A stretch of 64,000 bases of DNA from PALSA-350 sp963834445 (lineage in GTDB: Bacteria > Acidobacteriota > Terriglobia > Terriglobales > Acidobacteriaceae), in contig CAWIBU010000001.1 of NCBI GenBank assembly GCA_963834445.1, forward strand, positions 1 to 64,000, read 5' to 3'. The position numbers and the translations under genes are program-made. The notes under the pieces were generated by a model. The model did not search any database and was not told the origin of the DNA. It was given only the letters and a program-made list of their open reading frames with translations. Positions 1 to 9,147 of this stretch are shown here, in pieces. Each line of letters starts with the position of its first letter. Position 1 is the stretch's first letter.

Positions 1-2221
1 CGGCGAGACCAAGAAGAAGCCCGGCGGCGATCTGCCAAAGGCCACGCGTCATGACCAGCAGAAGGATGTTGCGAACGTTGGCTCCCAGCGCCATACGTAC
101 GCCAATCTCCTGGGTGCGGCTGCTGGTAGCGTGCGCGATAACTGCGTAAATGCCGACCGAGGCCATCAGCAGCGCGATCACTGCGAAGCCAAGAAAGATC
201 TTGCCGAAAAGGCTGAGGAACCAGACCTGATGCTTGACGGCCTGGTCAAGACGGTAGGGATCGCTCAGGGGCAAATCCGGATCCAGGCTCTGCACAGCCG
301 CGCGCATGACGGAAAGTGGGTCCGTGGTGGATTCAACAAGCAGCGTCAGGTTGCTCCGGCCCTCTTGACGGAAAGGTACAAAGAGCAGCGGCTTGGGGTC
401 GTTCTCCGTGAGTTCCTGAACCATGTTGGCGGAGATGCCGACCACGGTGATCCACTCGGTGGGCTTGTTCTTGTCATCGTAGAGACGGAAGCGCTTGCCA
501 ATGGGGTCTTCATTGGGCCAGAACTGGGCGGCGGCGTCACGGGTGAGGATGGCGACTTTGTGGTTGGCGTCGCCATCGGTGGCGTTGAAGCCGCGGCCGC
601 GCAGGCGCGGAAGGTGAATTGTCTCCAGAGCGTCAGGCGATTGGGCAACGAGCGCGATCCAGGGGCGCTGTGCGGGATTGTCAATGGGAATGTGTTCGCG
701 TTCCATCTGCTGATGCGGGGCGCCAAGCCCGGGCGCATTGGAGACGATGGCTGCGTGCATGACGCCGGGGACGGCGCGAAGCCGGGGCAGAAGCTGATCA
801 TAGAATCGCTGGCGTGCGTCGGCGTCCGGGTAACGAGTGTCGGGCAGTGCGAGACGGGCGATGGTCAACTGCGGAGCAGGGATAAACGGATTGGCGGAAA
901 GGCTGCTGAGCAGGCTGCGGACGAATATACCGGCACCGGTGAGTAAGACAACAGTAAGGGCAAACTGGAAGACGACGAGGGTAGCGGAGAGCCACCCGCC
1001 GCGGTGACGGCCAACGCTGCGGGAACCCTCTTTGAGGATATCCATGAGATCGGGGCGCGCGGAACGCAGAGTGGGTGCTATGCCGAATAGCAGTCCGCTG
1101 AAGATGCAAAGCGCGGCACAGTAACCGAAGACGGAGTAGTCCATGGTGAACTGAATCCAGTAGGGCCGGATTGCCAGGGTGGAGAGGTCGAACCAGTGCA
1201 CGCCAAGCTCGGCAAAAGCGAGGCCCAGGAGTCCGCCGAGGCCGCTGAGCAGCAGGCTTTCGATGAGGAGCTGGCGGACAACGCGCCAGCGGGAGGCGCC
1301 CAGTGCGGTGCGGATCGACATCTCGCGCTGGCGTCCGAGGGCACGGCTGAGCATCATGTTGGCAACATCGGCGCAGGCGATGAGCAAAACAAACCCCACG
1401 GCGGCGAGCATGAGTAGAAAAATGATGCGGATACCACCGCCATTAAAAAGTTGTTGAAAGGTGAGGACGTTGACGCCGAGGTCTTTGTCGGCCGGATATT
1501 GGCGGGCGAGATTCCGGGCGACGACATCCATTTGGAGGGTGGCCTGGTGGATCGTCCATTCGGGCTTCAGGATGGCATAAGCATGCATCGAGCGGTTGTC
1601 GCGCTTGGCCAGCTCAGGCGTGGGAACCAGCGGCATCCAGAGATCGACATTGGCCGGGAAACGGAAGCCCTTGGGCATGACGCCGACGATGGTGGCGGGG
1701 TTGCCATTGACGTGGACCTGGCGCCCGACGATGCCGGAGGCGCCGGCGTAGCGCTCCTGCCAAACGTTGTAGCCGATCACAAGGACGGGCTCGGCGCCAG
1801 GGCGGTCATCCCCAGGCAGGAAGCCGCGGCCAAGGATGGCTTGGGTGTGCAGCATGGAGAAGATGCCGCGGGTTGCCTCTTCCAGGTGATACGACTGCGG
1901 CGACGTGCGGGGCTCACTGAGGATGCCGGGTTTGTCGATCACAGCCTCGAGGGATTCAAAGGACGTTGCCTGGGCGCGGTAGTCCTGAAAGTCGGGATAC
2001 GACAACGGCAGGTTGCGATCGCCCTGCGCCAGGCTATTGCTGACGATCGAGACCAGCCGCGCGCCACCGGGAACGGGCACGGGCCTGAAGAGCACCGCGC
2101 TGACCAGGGTGAAAACCATGGTATTGAGACCAATGCCCAGCGCGAGGGTGGCCACCACGGCAGCCGAAAACCAGCGGTGGGCCAGAATCATGCGCAGCGC
2201 GAATCGCAGATCAGAAGCCAT
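1..2221 (-). CDS. ADOP/MacB-type ABC transporter permease, C-terminus cut by left edge
   Basis: An uninterrupted minus-strand frame runs from an ATG at 2221 to the window edge, about 740 codons, with no stop. It begins MASDLRFALRMILAHRWF, followed by a first membrane helix containing TLALGIGLNTMVF, a motif typical of MacB-like/FtsX permeases. A periplasmic core follows (for example GVMPKGFRFPANVDLW), then a first FtsX block (LLIACADVANMMLSRALG), a second periplasmic core, and a second FtsX block with ALLMASVGIYAVIAHATSSR and EIGVRMALGA near the edge. This duplicated core-plus-FtsX layout is that of acidobacterial orphan permeases, which usually lack an adjacent ATPase. Unlike the copy near 49-51.6 kb, it lacks the cytoplasmic N-terminal prefix domain and has no PadR gene beside it. 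Perhaps 50-80 residues are missing. The transported substrate is unknown. Confidence 0.93.
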   Translation of the reverse strand, partial: MASDLRFALRMILAHRWFSAAVVATLALGIGLNTMVFTLVSAVLFRPVPVPGGARLVSIVSNSLAQGDRNLPLSYPDFQDYRAQATSFESLEAVIDKPGILSEPRTSPQSYHLEEATRGIFSMLHTQAILGRGFLPGDDRPGAEPVLVIGYNVWQERYAGASGIVGRQVHVNGNPATIVGVMPKGFRFPANVDLWMPLVPTPELAKRDNRSMHAYAILKPEWTIHQATLQMDVVARNLARQYPADKDLGVNVLTFQQLFNGGGIRIIFLLMLAAVGFVLLIACADVANMMLSRALGRQREMSIRTALGASRWRVVRQLLIESLLLSGLGGLLGLAFAELGVHWFDLSTLAIRPYWIQFTMDYSVFGYCAALCIFSGLLFGIAPTLRSARPDLMDILKEGSRSVGRHRGGWLSATLVVFQFALTVVLLTGAGIFVRSLLSSLSANPFIPAPQLTIARLALPDTRYPDADARQRFYDQLLPRLRAVPGVMHAAIVSNAPGLGAPHQQMEREHIPIDNPAQRPWIALVAQSPDALETIHLPRLRGRGFNATDGDANHKVAILTRDAAAQFWPNEDPIGKRFRLYDDKNKPTEWITVVGISANMVQELTENDPKPLLFVPFRQEGRSNLTLLVESTTDPLSVMRAAVQSLDPDLPLSDPYRLDQAVKHQVWFLSLFGKIFLGFAVIALLMASVGIYAVIAHATSSRTQEIGVRMALGANVRNILLLVMTRGLWQIAAGLLLGLA

Positions 2222-2876
2222 GACGTCCTCATGAAAATAAGCAGGGCGTGGTTGCGCAATTGAATACGAAATCGCCCGATGCGCTCCATGATACCGAAGA
2301 GAAAAATCCTTGTCCGTAACGCCGCTAGCCACTGGGAACGCGGGGATGTGGCCACGGACCGGAAGAGTCTCTCTGTATACACAGGGTAGCTTTCAGCGCA
2401 TAGGGCCGAGATTGTGTGGCTCATACGAACGCAAGCATCCTTACCGTTGTCTCGCAACCGACGCCGTTGCAGTGGTTCCATCGCGCTCTTTTCGCGCATA
2501 GCCTCATAGAAGCTCAAGACACACGGCTGCGTCCTTCCCACTTCGGCCGTCCGTACGGGACTCACGCTCGGCATAGCTAAAAGACGTGCCCGTTTGGTGA
2601 TGAGTTATTCCGCAGCCTGTTTGGTTAACAGCAAGGTTGCCGTGCAGGCCCAGGAACAGACCAAAAGCTTCTCCTCCAGCTCCCTGAGAGCGTGAGAAAA
2701 CCGTGCTCTGACTACCATTACTTAAGGGCTGGGCGTGTGCGAAACTGACCAGCTATCGAGTCTCTTATCCTGTCACACTTTAGTCTGGCGTTGATCCCGG
2801 AACGAAGGTCCCTATGTTCGATGTAGACGTGCCAACCTTTGGAGAGAGCGAGGGGGTGACCCACGAAACCCTCGCT
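2222..2876. other. Intergenic stretch without a recognisable gene
   Basis: This 655-base gap separates the ADOP permease from the next minus-strand gene. Short open frames on both strands have no recognisable domain and no good ribosome binding site. It presumably contains the permease promoter near its left end. I see no strong hairpin or repeat. Confidence 0.5.
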
Positions 2877-4157
2877 TTACCAGAACTCAGCCGCGATGAT
2901 ATGGGGATGGCCGGCACGGCCTCCGATGACCTCAGTCTCCACTACTGCCTCCATATTCATACCCCGCCAGTTGCGCGGCGCGCGTTGCGCAAGCTGGGTC
3001 ATGTAGGCGGCGGAGCTGACAAATTTGCTGGCGCTCTCGGTGCCACCTGAGCCCAGCCCGGCGATCACCATCACTTCCCCATCCGTCATAGTGGCTTGAA
3101 AACGGGCAATAATGGCATAGTCATGGGTCATCGCGCTCAAGGGTTGGTGAAAGTCCACGGTCCAGGGAGAACCGGGCTGATGCTTGCGATCCGCAATCTG
3201 CACGATCTGTGGACTGGCGCTGTTGTCGCTATCGCCAACCGCTGCCTCGCTGGTTGATTGCAGAGAGAAGCGCAGCGGGCTTAGCAGGCGCAGGCTCCAG
3301 GGATTATTGAATCCTCCCACCAGGATGGTGGGACCCTTGCGCAGATCAGATAAAGAAGTCGAACTGACGGCGGTGATCTGATAGAGGTGATGATGCGCGT
3401 CCAGTACGTTGCACAGATGAGCCATGGCAATGGCGTCCGCAAGCTCCAACTCGCTCGCCGGGCTGTGCTCGTATACGCTGCGGGGTGACGAGTTTTCCAG
3501 TTCGGCCACGTGCGGTTGGCCAACCACCACCAGAACGGGAGCCGGCGAGCTCAACAGCGGATACCACATCTGGCTTCGCTGATCTTTGGATACCCAGGCA
3601 GACGCCCCAAGCAGGAGCGCCGCCCCCAGGAATGCAAAGGTCATCAGTACCAGCGCTGAGACGCGCCATGACCACCCTGGCCTCGATGCGACCGCAACCG
3701 GTCCCACGGTTTCCACGGATGCCGCAAGCGGGACGTCGACCGGAAACAGAACCACCGGCTCCCTGGTTTCAGCGGCACGGGGAGCCACCAGGCAGAACTC
3801 CGGTACATAAGACCCCGGCCGAAGATCGATGTAAATCGCTTCCCCAGCGCCTTCCTCATGGTAGAACTGGGCAAGGCGCTTGCGAATTTCACCCGCGGTG
3901 ACGCGAACAATGGGGTCTGCATTGGCGTCATAGTCCGGGGCACGGTGAAACACCGCCATCCCCAGAACCCGCTCTTTCAATGAATCCGCATTGCCCGCCA
4001 GGGTCTCGCGAATGATGTACTCAAGCAGTGCGGGATAACGTTTGCTGTTGCAAAAATGGCGGCTTTTGAGCAGCCGCTCCATCTGCGCCAGAACGGCGGC
4101 GCGCTCTGCTTCCGTGCCCGGCATCCAGGGTATTTCAGCGCGCACTGTTGACTGCAT
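2877..4157 (-). CDS. Membrane-anchored protein of a conserved acidobacterial family, possibly regulatory
   Basis: A 426-residue protein. Residues about 15-120 form a conserved soluble region with RYPALLEYIIRETLAG, LKERVLGMAVFHR and DPIVRVTAGEIRKRLAQFY. I recall this region from acidobacterial proteins often annotated only as hypothetical or as adenylate-cyclase/regulator-like. A single hydrophobic helix lies near residues 165-185 (VLMTFAFLGAALLLGASAW). The rest, about 240 residues, is likely periplasmic and has no motif I can name. The lysine/arginine-rich N-terminal region is consistent with DNA or protein binding, but I see no canonical winged helix. It is divergent from the TonB receptor gene across 470 bases, so it could regulate that locus; this is inference only. 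Confidence 0.85.
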   Translation of the reverse strand: MQSTVRAEIPWMPGTEAERAAVLAQMERLLKSRHFCNSKRYPALLEYIIRETLAGNADSLKERVLGMAVFHRAPDYDANADPIVRVTAGEIRKRLAQFYHEEGAGEAIYIDLRPGSYVPEFCLVAPRAAETREPVVLFPVDVPLAASVETVGPVAVASRPGWSWRVSALVLMTFAFLGAALLLGASAWVSKDQRSQMWYPLLSSPAPVLVVVGQPHVAELENSSPRSVYEHSPASELELADAIAMAHLCNVLDAHHHLYQITAVSSTSLSDLRKGPTILVGGFNNPWSLRLLSPLRFSLQSTSEAAVGDSDNSASPQIVQIADRKHQPGSPWTVDFHQPLSAMTHDYAIIARFQATMTDGEVMVIAGLGSGGTESASKFVSSAAYMTQLAQRAPRNWRGMNMEAVVETEVIGGRAGHPHIIAAEFW

Positions 4158-4630
4158 CCCGAGCTCTCTTCAATTGCGTATGACATAGTAGAACCGCCTG
4201 CAATCTTCTGTCACCCTTAGAATTCGGACGTATCATACCCCCCTCCCGCCGTCGCCAGGCGACTCACCGAAATCGTTTACCCACCGGGGCCCGAACCGGC
4301 GCCGGATCCGTGCCGCCAGACCTAATCCCTTGCCGGCCAATGATATGGAGCTCCCTTTCTGGTTCGCCTGGATGATCGTGACGCCGACCGCACCCATGCT
4401 GCGCAGAAGCCCTCGGACGGTGGCCGTCTTAACGGTATGGTACTTGCCGTCTTTTGGGCTTGAGGGATAAGGTCCTCCCGAATTTCTGGAGCAAGTTCCA
4501 GATTGCGTGTGGGCGGCGGAATTGAGTGTGTGGTTGAACACCGAAGGAAGCGGCCCACGTTCGAGCCAGACCTACAGGCGGGTCCAAACAGCATAAAGCC
4601 TGGCGGCTTTGAAAGACGTTTACGGAGGTC
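4158..4630. other. Divergent intergenic region upstream of the TonB receptor
   Basis: These 473 bases lie between two divergently read genes and must hold both promoters. Short minus-strand frames inside it show no domain. A clear Shine-Dalgarno GGAGG at 4624-4628 serves the downstream receptor gene. I found no convincing operator or terminator. Confidence 0.5.
4624..4628 (+). promoter_or_regulatory. Shine-Dalgarno of the TonB receptor gene
   Basis: GGAGG sits 2 bases before ATG 4631 and 5 bases before ATG 4634. The spacing favours the second ATG as the real start, which shortens the protein by one residue. Confidence 0.6.
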
Positions 4631-7600
4631 ATGATGAATCATCTGGAGACAAAGTTACCCGTGTTGTCGATACCGGCCGGGCCGCTGCTGCGCTGCCTCG
4701 TAGTCTTGCTATCGGTGTTGGCATTGAGCCTTAACGGTTTCACCCAGGTAGAGCGCGGAACCATAACCGGGACAGTTACCGATGCAAAGGGAGCAGCCGT
4801 TCCGGACGCGACCGTGCGCGTGACCGAAGAGAGCACCAACCAGACCGTCACCCTGCAGACCGATAGCGCGGGCGAGTATAAGGCCAGCAATCTTACCCCG
4901 GGCGCCTATACCGTTGAGGTCGAGAAGGCCGGGTTTGCGTCCCAGGTCAACAAAGGCTTCGTCATTCAGGTCTTTCAAACCGCGCGCCTGGACGTGACAT
5001 TGAATGTGGGCACGGTCAGTGAGTCGGTCCAGGTGACCAGCGCGCTCCCTTTGCTGCAAAGCGAAAATGCATCAGTCGGCCAGGTGATTACCACCCAGGC
5101 CATTAATGAATTGCCGTTGAACGGAAGGAATATGGCCCAACTGGCCATTATCGCGCCCGGCGTCACCGGCCTGAACTACGCGCAGACCGGCACCATCGGC
5201 TCGGGCGTGCGGCCCGACGAACTGCGGCCCGGGGGCACCACCATTGTGGCCAACGGCGCCCGCGATAACGCCAACAAGGTGCTGCTCGATGGCATCGACA
5301 ACACCGAGATGATCGCGGAAACCTTTATCGTTCGTCCCAGCGTAGACGGTCTGCAGGAGTTTGCCGTGCTCACCAGCAACGTGGGCGCGCAATTTGACCG
5401 GGGGATGGGTGCGATCGTGGTCACCAGCACGCGTTCCGGCTCGAATGAGTTCCACGGCTCCGGCTACGAATTCATACGCAATTCCTACGTGGATGCCAAG
5501 AACTACTTTGTGAGGCCCGGTGCTCCCAATCCAGCGTACCGGCTGAATGATTTCGGGGGCAGGCTGGGGGGGCCCATCCTGCACAACAAGACATTTTTCT
5601 TTGTGAACTATGAAGGCTATTTTGAGCGGGCTGCCTCTACCCTGATCACCAGCGTGCCTACGCTTGCCGAGCGGCAGGGAAATTTTTCCGGGGTTACCAG
5701 GATCTACGATCCGTTGACCACCACCGCCTCAGGGTCGACCTACACGCGCAATGAGTTCCCGAACAATACGATTCCGGCGTCGCGCTTCGATCCCATCGCA
5801 TACCAACTGGTGAACCTATACCCGGCGCCGCAGACCACTGCTCTTTCTAACAACTACACCTCGTATCCGCTCAAACTGAGTGACGACAATCGTGGAGACG
5901 TGCGCATCGATCACCAGATCTCAGCCAGCCAGAGTTTCTTCGCCCGCTACTCGGTCAACGATACGCAGATTGACGTGCCGAATACGTACAACAGCGTGAT
6001 CGGCGGCAACGAAAACTCATTCTCAGGCCACCAGGCAGATCGCGGTCAGCAAGGAGTGCTGGCTTATAACAAGGTGATTACCCCGAATGTCGTTGGGGAA
6101 TACCGGTTCGGGTTCAATCGCTACACCAGCTTTCTCATCGCTCCAGTGTTGACGGCGCCGGTTTTTGCGCTGATTCCGGGCGGGGGCCCAAATCCCGGGT
6201 ACCAACCGGTAGCCGCCGCACGCGCGGGTAACACGGCTCCGATTATCAGCCCATCGGGATTTGGAGGTTTGGGCAGTTCGCGCGGCGAGCCCCAGATTCG
6301 CCGCGAGCACACCATAGAAGACGTGGGCAACGTGTCCTGGCTGCGGGGGACACACAGTTTCAAATTTGGTGTCGATGTGATCAATCACATGATCAGCGAG
6401 AGCGACACGCCTCCTTCGCAAAGCGCTTTTGGGCGGTTCAATTTCGATGGCAACTTCACCAACAACCCGGCCTCGCCGACGGGCACCGGGAATGCCATCG
6501 CTTCCATGCTGCTGGGCTACCCCACCCAGACCGCGAAAGACTACTTCATTCCCGGTACGGCCCATGTGCTCTCTACCGAATTCAATTACTATGCGCTCGA
6601 CGACTGGCGCCTCACCCATAAGTTGACGCTCAACCTGGGCCTGCACTACGAGATCGACACCCCTTATCATGAGGCCCACAACTATTGGGTCAACTTCAAC
6701 CAGGTAACCTCGGCCGTCGAAATCGCTGGTCAGAACGGGGTATCGAAATCGGCCGGCTGGAACACCGATTATGGTTCCGTCGGTCCACGCATAGGGTTTG
6801 CCTATAGCTTCGATCCCAAGACTGTGATTCGCGCGGGCTATGGCGTCTTCTTCGATCCGCAAACGCAGGCCGGGACGACGATTCGGCAACAACGGCAGTG
6901 GCCATTCGATCTGATCTACATCATTACCCCCGGCAGCTTGTTTCCGCAAAACACCGTGTCTCAGGGTTTTGTGTCGATTGGGGACATTCCGCCGAGCGTG
7001 CTCAATAACCCTTACGGAACGCTCAAAGGCATTCAGCCCAATTTCAAGAATGCGTCCGGTCAGCAGTACAACCTGAGCGTGCAGCGGCAGTTGACGGGGC
7101 GCTCGACCTTAACCGTCAGCTATGTGGGTTCCGATGGCCGCCATTTGTCCTGGACCAATCCTATCGATCAGCCTTCTCCGGGGCCGGGGAACATTCAGGC
7201 GCGACGACCGTACAACGCGCTCTATCCCAAGGTGACGGCTATCTCGTTTTTGGAGTCGGTGGGCACGTCGAACTACAACTCACTGCAGACAAGTTTTCAG
7301 CAGCGGCTTACCGATGGCTTCTTTCTCACTGCCAACTACGTGTGGTCGCACGCCTTCGACAACGCCTCCTTCGACGGAGGAGCGGATGGACCCGTACCGC
7401 AGGATCCCACGAATCGAAACGCCGACTGGGCCAGCTCAGACAGCGACATCCACAATCGGGTCAGCATCTATGGAACCTACGAGCTGCCCTTCGGACCGGG
7501 GAAGGCTCTTCTCAGCGGCAACTCAATCGTGAGTCGTTTCTTGCTGGGAGGATGGCAAGTAAACGGAATTTTCACCGGGCAATCGGGCTTGCCCTTCACC

Positions 7601-7990
7601 GTAACCACCAGCGGCACGGCGACCAATACCGGGGCATCCAGCAGCCGCGCCAACGTGGTCGCGGGTGCAGCCCGCTATCCGGCCAACAAAACGGTGAGCC
7701 AGTGGTTCAATCCAGCAGCGTTCGCCGTGCCGACTGCTTACAACTGGGGTAACTCCAGGAGGAACATTCTGCGCGGCCCCGATGAAATCAACTTCGACTC
7801 CTCGGCGGAGAAGAAGTTTCCCATTACGGAAAGAACAAACCTGCTGTTTCGCTTTGAAATGTTCAACATGTTCAATCATCCTCAATTCCAGATTCCCGCG
7901 GCTGTGATCGCCACCGGGGGCGTGGGCAGCATCACCAGCACTTCGAATACGGCGCGCCAATTGCAACTGGCGCTCAGGTTGACGTTTTGA
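4631..7990 (+). CDS. TonB-dependent receptor, Oar-like, with carboxypeptidase-regulatory domain
   Basis: A 1119-residue outer-membrane protein. A signal peptide occupies about residues 1-38 (CLVVLLSVLALSLNGF). A carboxypeptidase-regulatory-like beta-sandwich follows (ERGTITGTVTDAKGAAVPDA through about residue 125). Next come plug-like motifs (INELPLNGRNMAQLAIIAPG, DNANKVLLDGIDNTE) and a long beta-barrel with many aromatic strands. It ends RQLQLALRLTF, with the terminal Phe usual for barrel proteins. A GGAGG at 4624-4628 supports ATG 4631 or ATG 4634. This class is greatly expanded in acidobacteria and is thought to import large or complex substrates. Its position just upstream of two enolase-superfamily genes suggests uptake of a sugar acid or glycan, but the substrate cannot be read from sequence. 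Confidence 0.96.
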   Translation: MMNHLETKLPVLSIPAGPLLRCLVVLLSVLALSLNGFTQVERGTITGTVTDAKGAAVPDATVRVTEESTNQTVTLQTDSAGEYKASNLTPGAYTVEVEKAGFASQVNKGFVIQVFQTARLDVTLNVGTVSESVQVTSALPLLQSENASVGQVITTQAINELPLNGRNMAQLAIIAPGVTGLNYAQTGTIGSGVRPDELRPGGTTIVANGARDNANKVLLDGIDNTEMIAETFIVRPSVDGLQEFAVLTSNVGAQFDRGMGAIVVTSTRSGSNEFHGSGYEFIRNSYVDAKNYFVRPGAPNPAYRLNDFGGRLGGPILHNKTFFFVNYEGYFERAASTLITSVPTLAERQGNFSGVTRIYDPLTTTASGSTYTRNEFPNNTIPASRFDPIAYQLVNLYPAPQTTALSNNYTSYPLKLSDDNRGDVRIDHQISASQSFFARYSVNDTQIDVPNTYNSVIGGNENSFSGHQADRGQQGVLAYNKVITPNVVGEYRFGFNRYTSFLIAPVLTAPVFALIPGGGPNPGYQPVAAARAGNTAPIISPSGFGGLGSSRGEPQIRREHTIEDVGNVSWLRGTHSFKFGVDVINHMISESDTPPSQSAFGRFNFDGNFTNNPASPTGTGNAIASMLLGYPTQTAKDYFIPGTAHVLSTEFNYYALDDWRLTHKLTLNLGLHYEIDTPYHEAHNYWVNFNQVTSAVEIAGQNGVSKSAGWNTDYGSVGPRIGFAYSFDPKTVIRAGYGVFFDPQTQAGTTIRQQRQWPFDLIYIITPGSLFPQNTVSQGFVSIGDIPPSVLNNPYGTLKGIQPNFKNASGQQYNLSVQRQLTGRSTLTVSYVGSDGRHLSWTNPIDQPSPGPGNIQARRPYNALYPKVTAISFLESVGTSNYNSLQTSFQQRLTDGFFLTANYVWSHAFDNASFDGGADGPVPQDPTNRNADWASSDSDIHNRVSIYGTYELPFGPGKALLSGNSIVSRFLLGGWQVNGIFTGQSGLPFTVTTSGTATNTGASSSRANVVAGAARYPANKTVSQWFNPAAFAVPTAYNWGNSRRNILRGPDEINFDSSAEKKFPITERTNLLFRFEMFNMFNHPQFQIPAAVIATGGVGSITSTSNTARQLQLALRLTF

Positions 7991-8043
7991 GAAGTACCGG
8001 TAAGCTTTGAGAGCTGTATATCCAGATCGTAGTGAGGCCATTC

Positions 8044-9147
8044 ATGACCATCGCTTTGGCGCCCAGTGTTCTGGCGCGACGAAAATCCTTGCTGCTCTTC
8101 GCGCCGCCACCATCCGCCCAAACCATCGCCACTGGCCCGGATCCGATAGCGGAAGTTCATGCCTTCCAGGTTGGCTCTCCCGATTCGGGTAATGCCCACG
8201 TGGTTCTTCGCGTCCGTACCCAATCTGGCCTGGTTGGCTATGGGGAGTGCAATTCCCTTTCCGCGTCTGACCTCAAAGCTACGAATCAGGCCGTGGTGGG
8301 GCTCGCCCCGTCGGCCTACCAGGCTCTGGACGGACTGGTGCCCGCGCCGGTACGCGGAGGGTTGAACATTGCCCTGCTCGACATCGTAGGCAAAGCCACC
8401 AAGGCGCCGATTTACCGCGTGCTCGGCGGCCCCACCCGCAACAAGGCGCGGGCCATTACCCGGCTCTCGGGAACGTCGGACGAAGCCTTGCAAAGTGACC
8501 TTTCGAAGCAGCTCAGCGCGGGTTTCCGTGCGTTCCTGATTCCCATTCCGCTGCCCACTGCGCGTAACCAGGGCAGCGAGTTTGTTCGGGTTGCGGCCAC
8601 GCGGCTCAAGGCAATGCGTGCCGCTGCCCCGACGGCGGACTTCGCCCTGGAAGCCCATGCGCAACTGACTCCGGGAGATGCGGCCAGCCTGGCCGCTGAA
8701 GTGGAGAGTCTGCATCCTTTCTGGTTTGATGAGCCTTGCCCGGTCTCGAATCTGGAGACGATTCGCAAGATCGCAGAGGAGACGGTGGTTCCCCTGGGTT
8801 TTGGGCGCACGATTTCTGACCCTGGAACCTTTCAGGATCTTCTTCGTCAAGGCCTGGTCGATCTGCTGCGGCCCGACCTGCTCACCCACGGCATCAGCGG
8901 GGTTCGCCGCCTGGCGGCCATGGCGGAGACCTACTACGTGGATGTTGCCCCGTGGCACCAGGGCGGGGCGATTGCCCATGCCGCATCGCTGCACGCCGCC
9001 GCCAGCATGCCAAACTTCTTCATCGCTCAATCCCCAAACCCGTTGGTTGGGGCGGCGCCCCAGGATGGATTCTTTCCCTTGCCCAAGGGCCCGGGGTTAG
9101 GCATCGAGGTCGACGAAAAAACCTTTGAAGGGAATCAAATCGCATGA
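8044..9147 (+). CDS. Enolase-superfamily protein with degenerate active site
   Basis: The open frame extends back to a GTG at 8032, but ATG 8044 is more likely, giving about 367 residues. The fold is recognisable: an N-terminal capping region (VVLRVRTQSGLVGYGECN) and barrel segments with ALLDIVGKATKAPIYRVLGG. Aligned by eye to the next gene, metal ligand 1 is Glu203 instead of Asp, ligand 2 is Asp229 of FDEP instead of Glu, and the third ligand position (usual GER) reads GRT with Arg255. The catalytic His region reads APWHQGG instead of PHxxxGP. Normal Mg2+-dependent proton abstraction is therefore doubtful. It overlaps the next start by ATGA, so the two are translationally coupled. It may be a non-catalytic partner or a lyase with altered chemistry. 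Confidence 0.85.
   Translation: MTIALAPSVLARRKSLLLFAPPPSAQTIATGPDPIAEVHAFQVGSPDSGNAHVVLRVRTQSGLVGYGECNSLSASDLKATNQAVVGLAPSAYQALDGLVPAPVRGGLNIALLDIVGKATKAPIYRVLGGPTRNKARAITRLSGTSDEALQSDLSKQLSAGFRAFLIPIPLPTARNQGSEFVRVAATRLKAMRAAAPTADFALEAHAQLTPGDAASLAAEVESLHPFWFDEPCPVSNLETIRKIAEETVVPLGFGRTISDPGTFQDLLRQGLVDLLRPDLLTHGISGVRRLAAMAETYYVDVAPWHQGGAIAHAASLHAAASMPNFFIAQSPNPLVGAAPQDGFFPLPKGPGLGIEVDEKTFEGNQIA

Noticed and set aside
131..946. A 271-codon plus-strand frame opposite the left-edge permease
   Set aside because: It is the antisense shadow of a clear ADOP permease and has no domain.
1451..2263. A 270-codon plus-strand frame
   Set aside because: Same reason: antisense to the permease, with high-GC frame bias rather than protein-like sequence.
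4233..4642. Short minus frames upstream of the TonB receptor
   Set aside because: No homology, no ribosome site, and they would overlap the receptor start and its promoter.
6023..6949. A 308-codon minus-strand frame inside the TonB receptor
   Set aside because: Antisense shadow of the barrel region; no motif.
7882..9030. A 382-codon minus-strand frame over the enolase-like gene
   Set aside because: Antisense shadow; the plus strand encodes a recognisable family.
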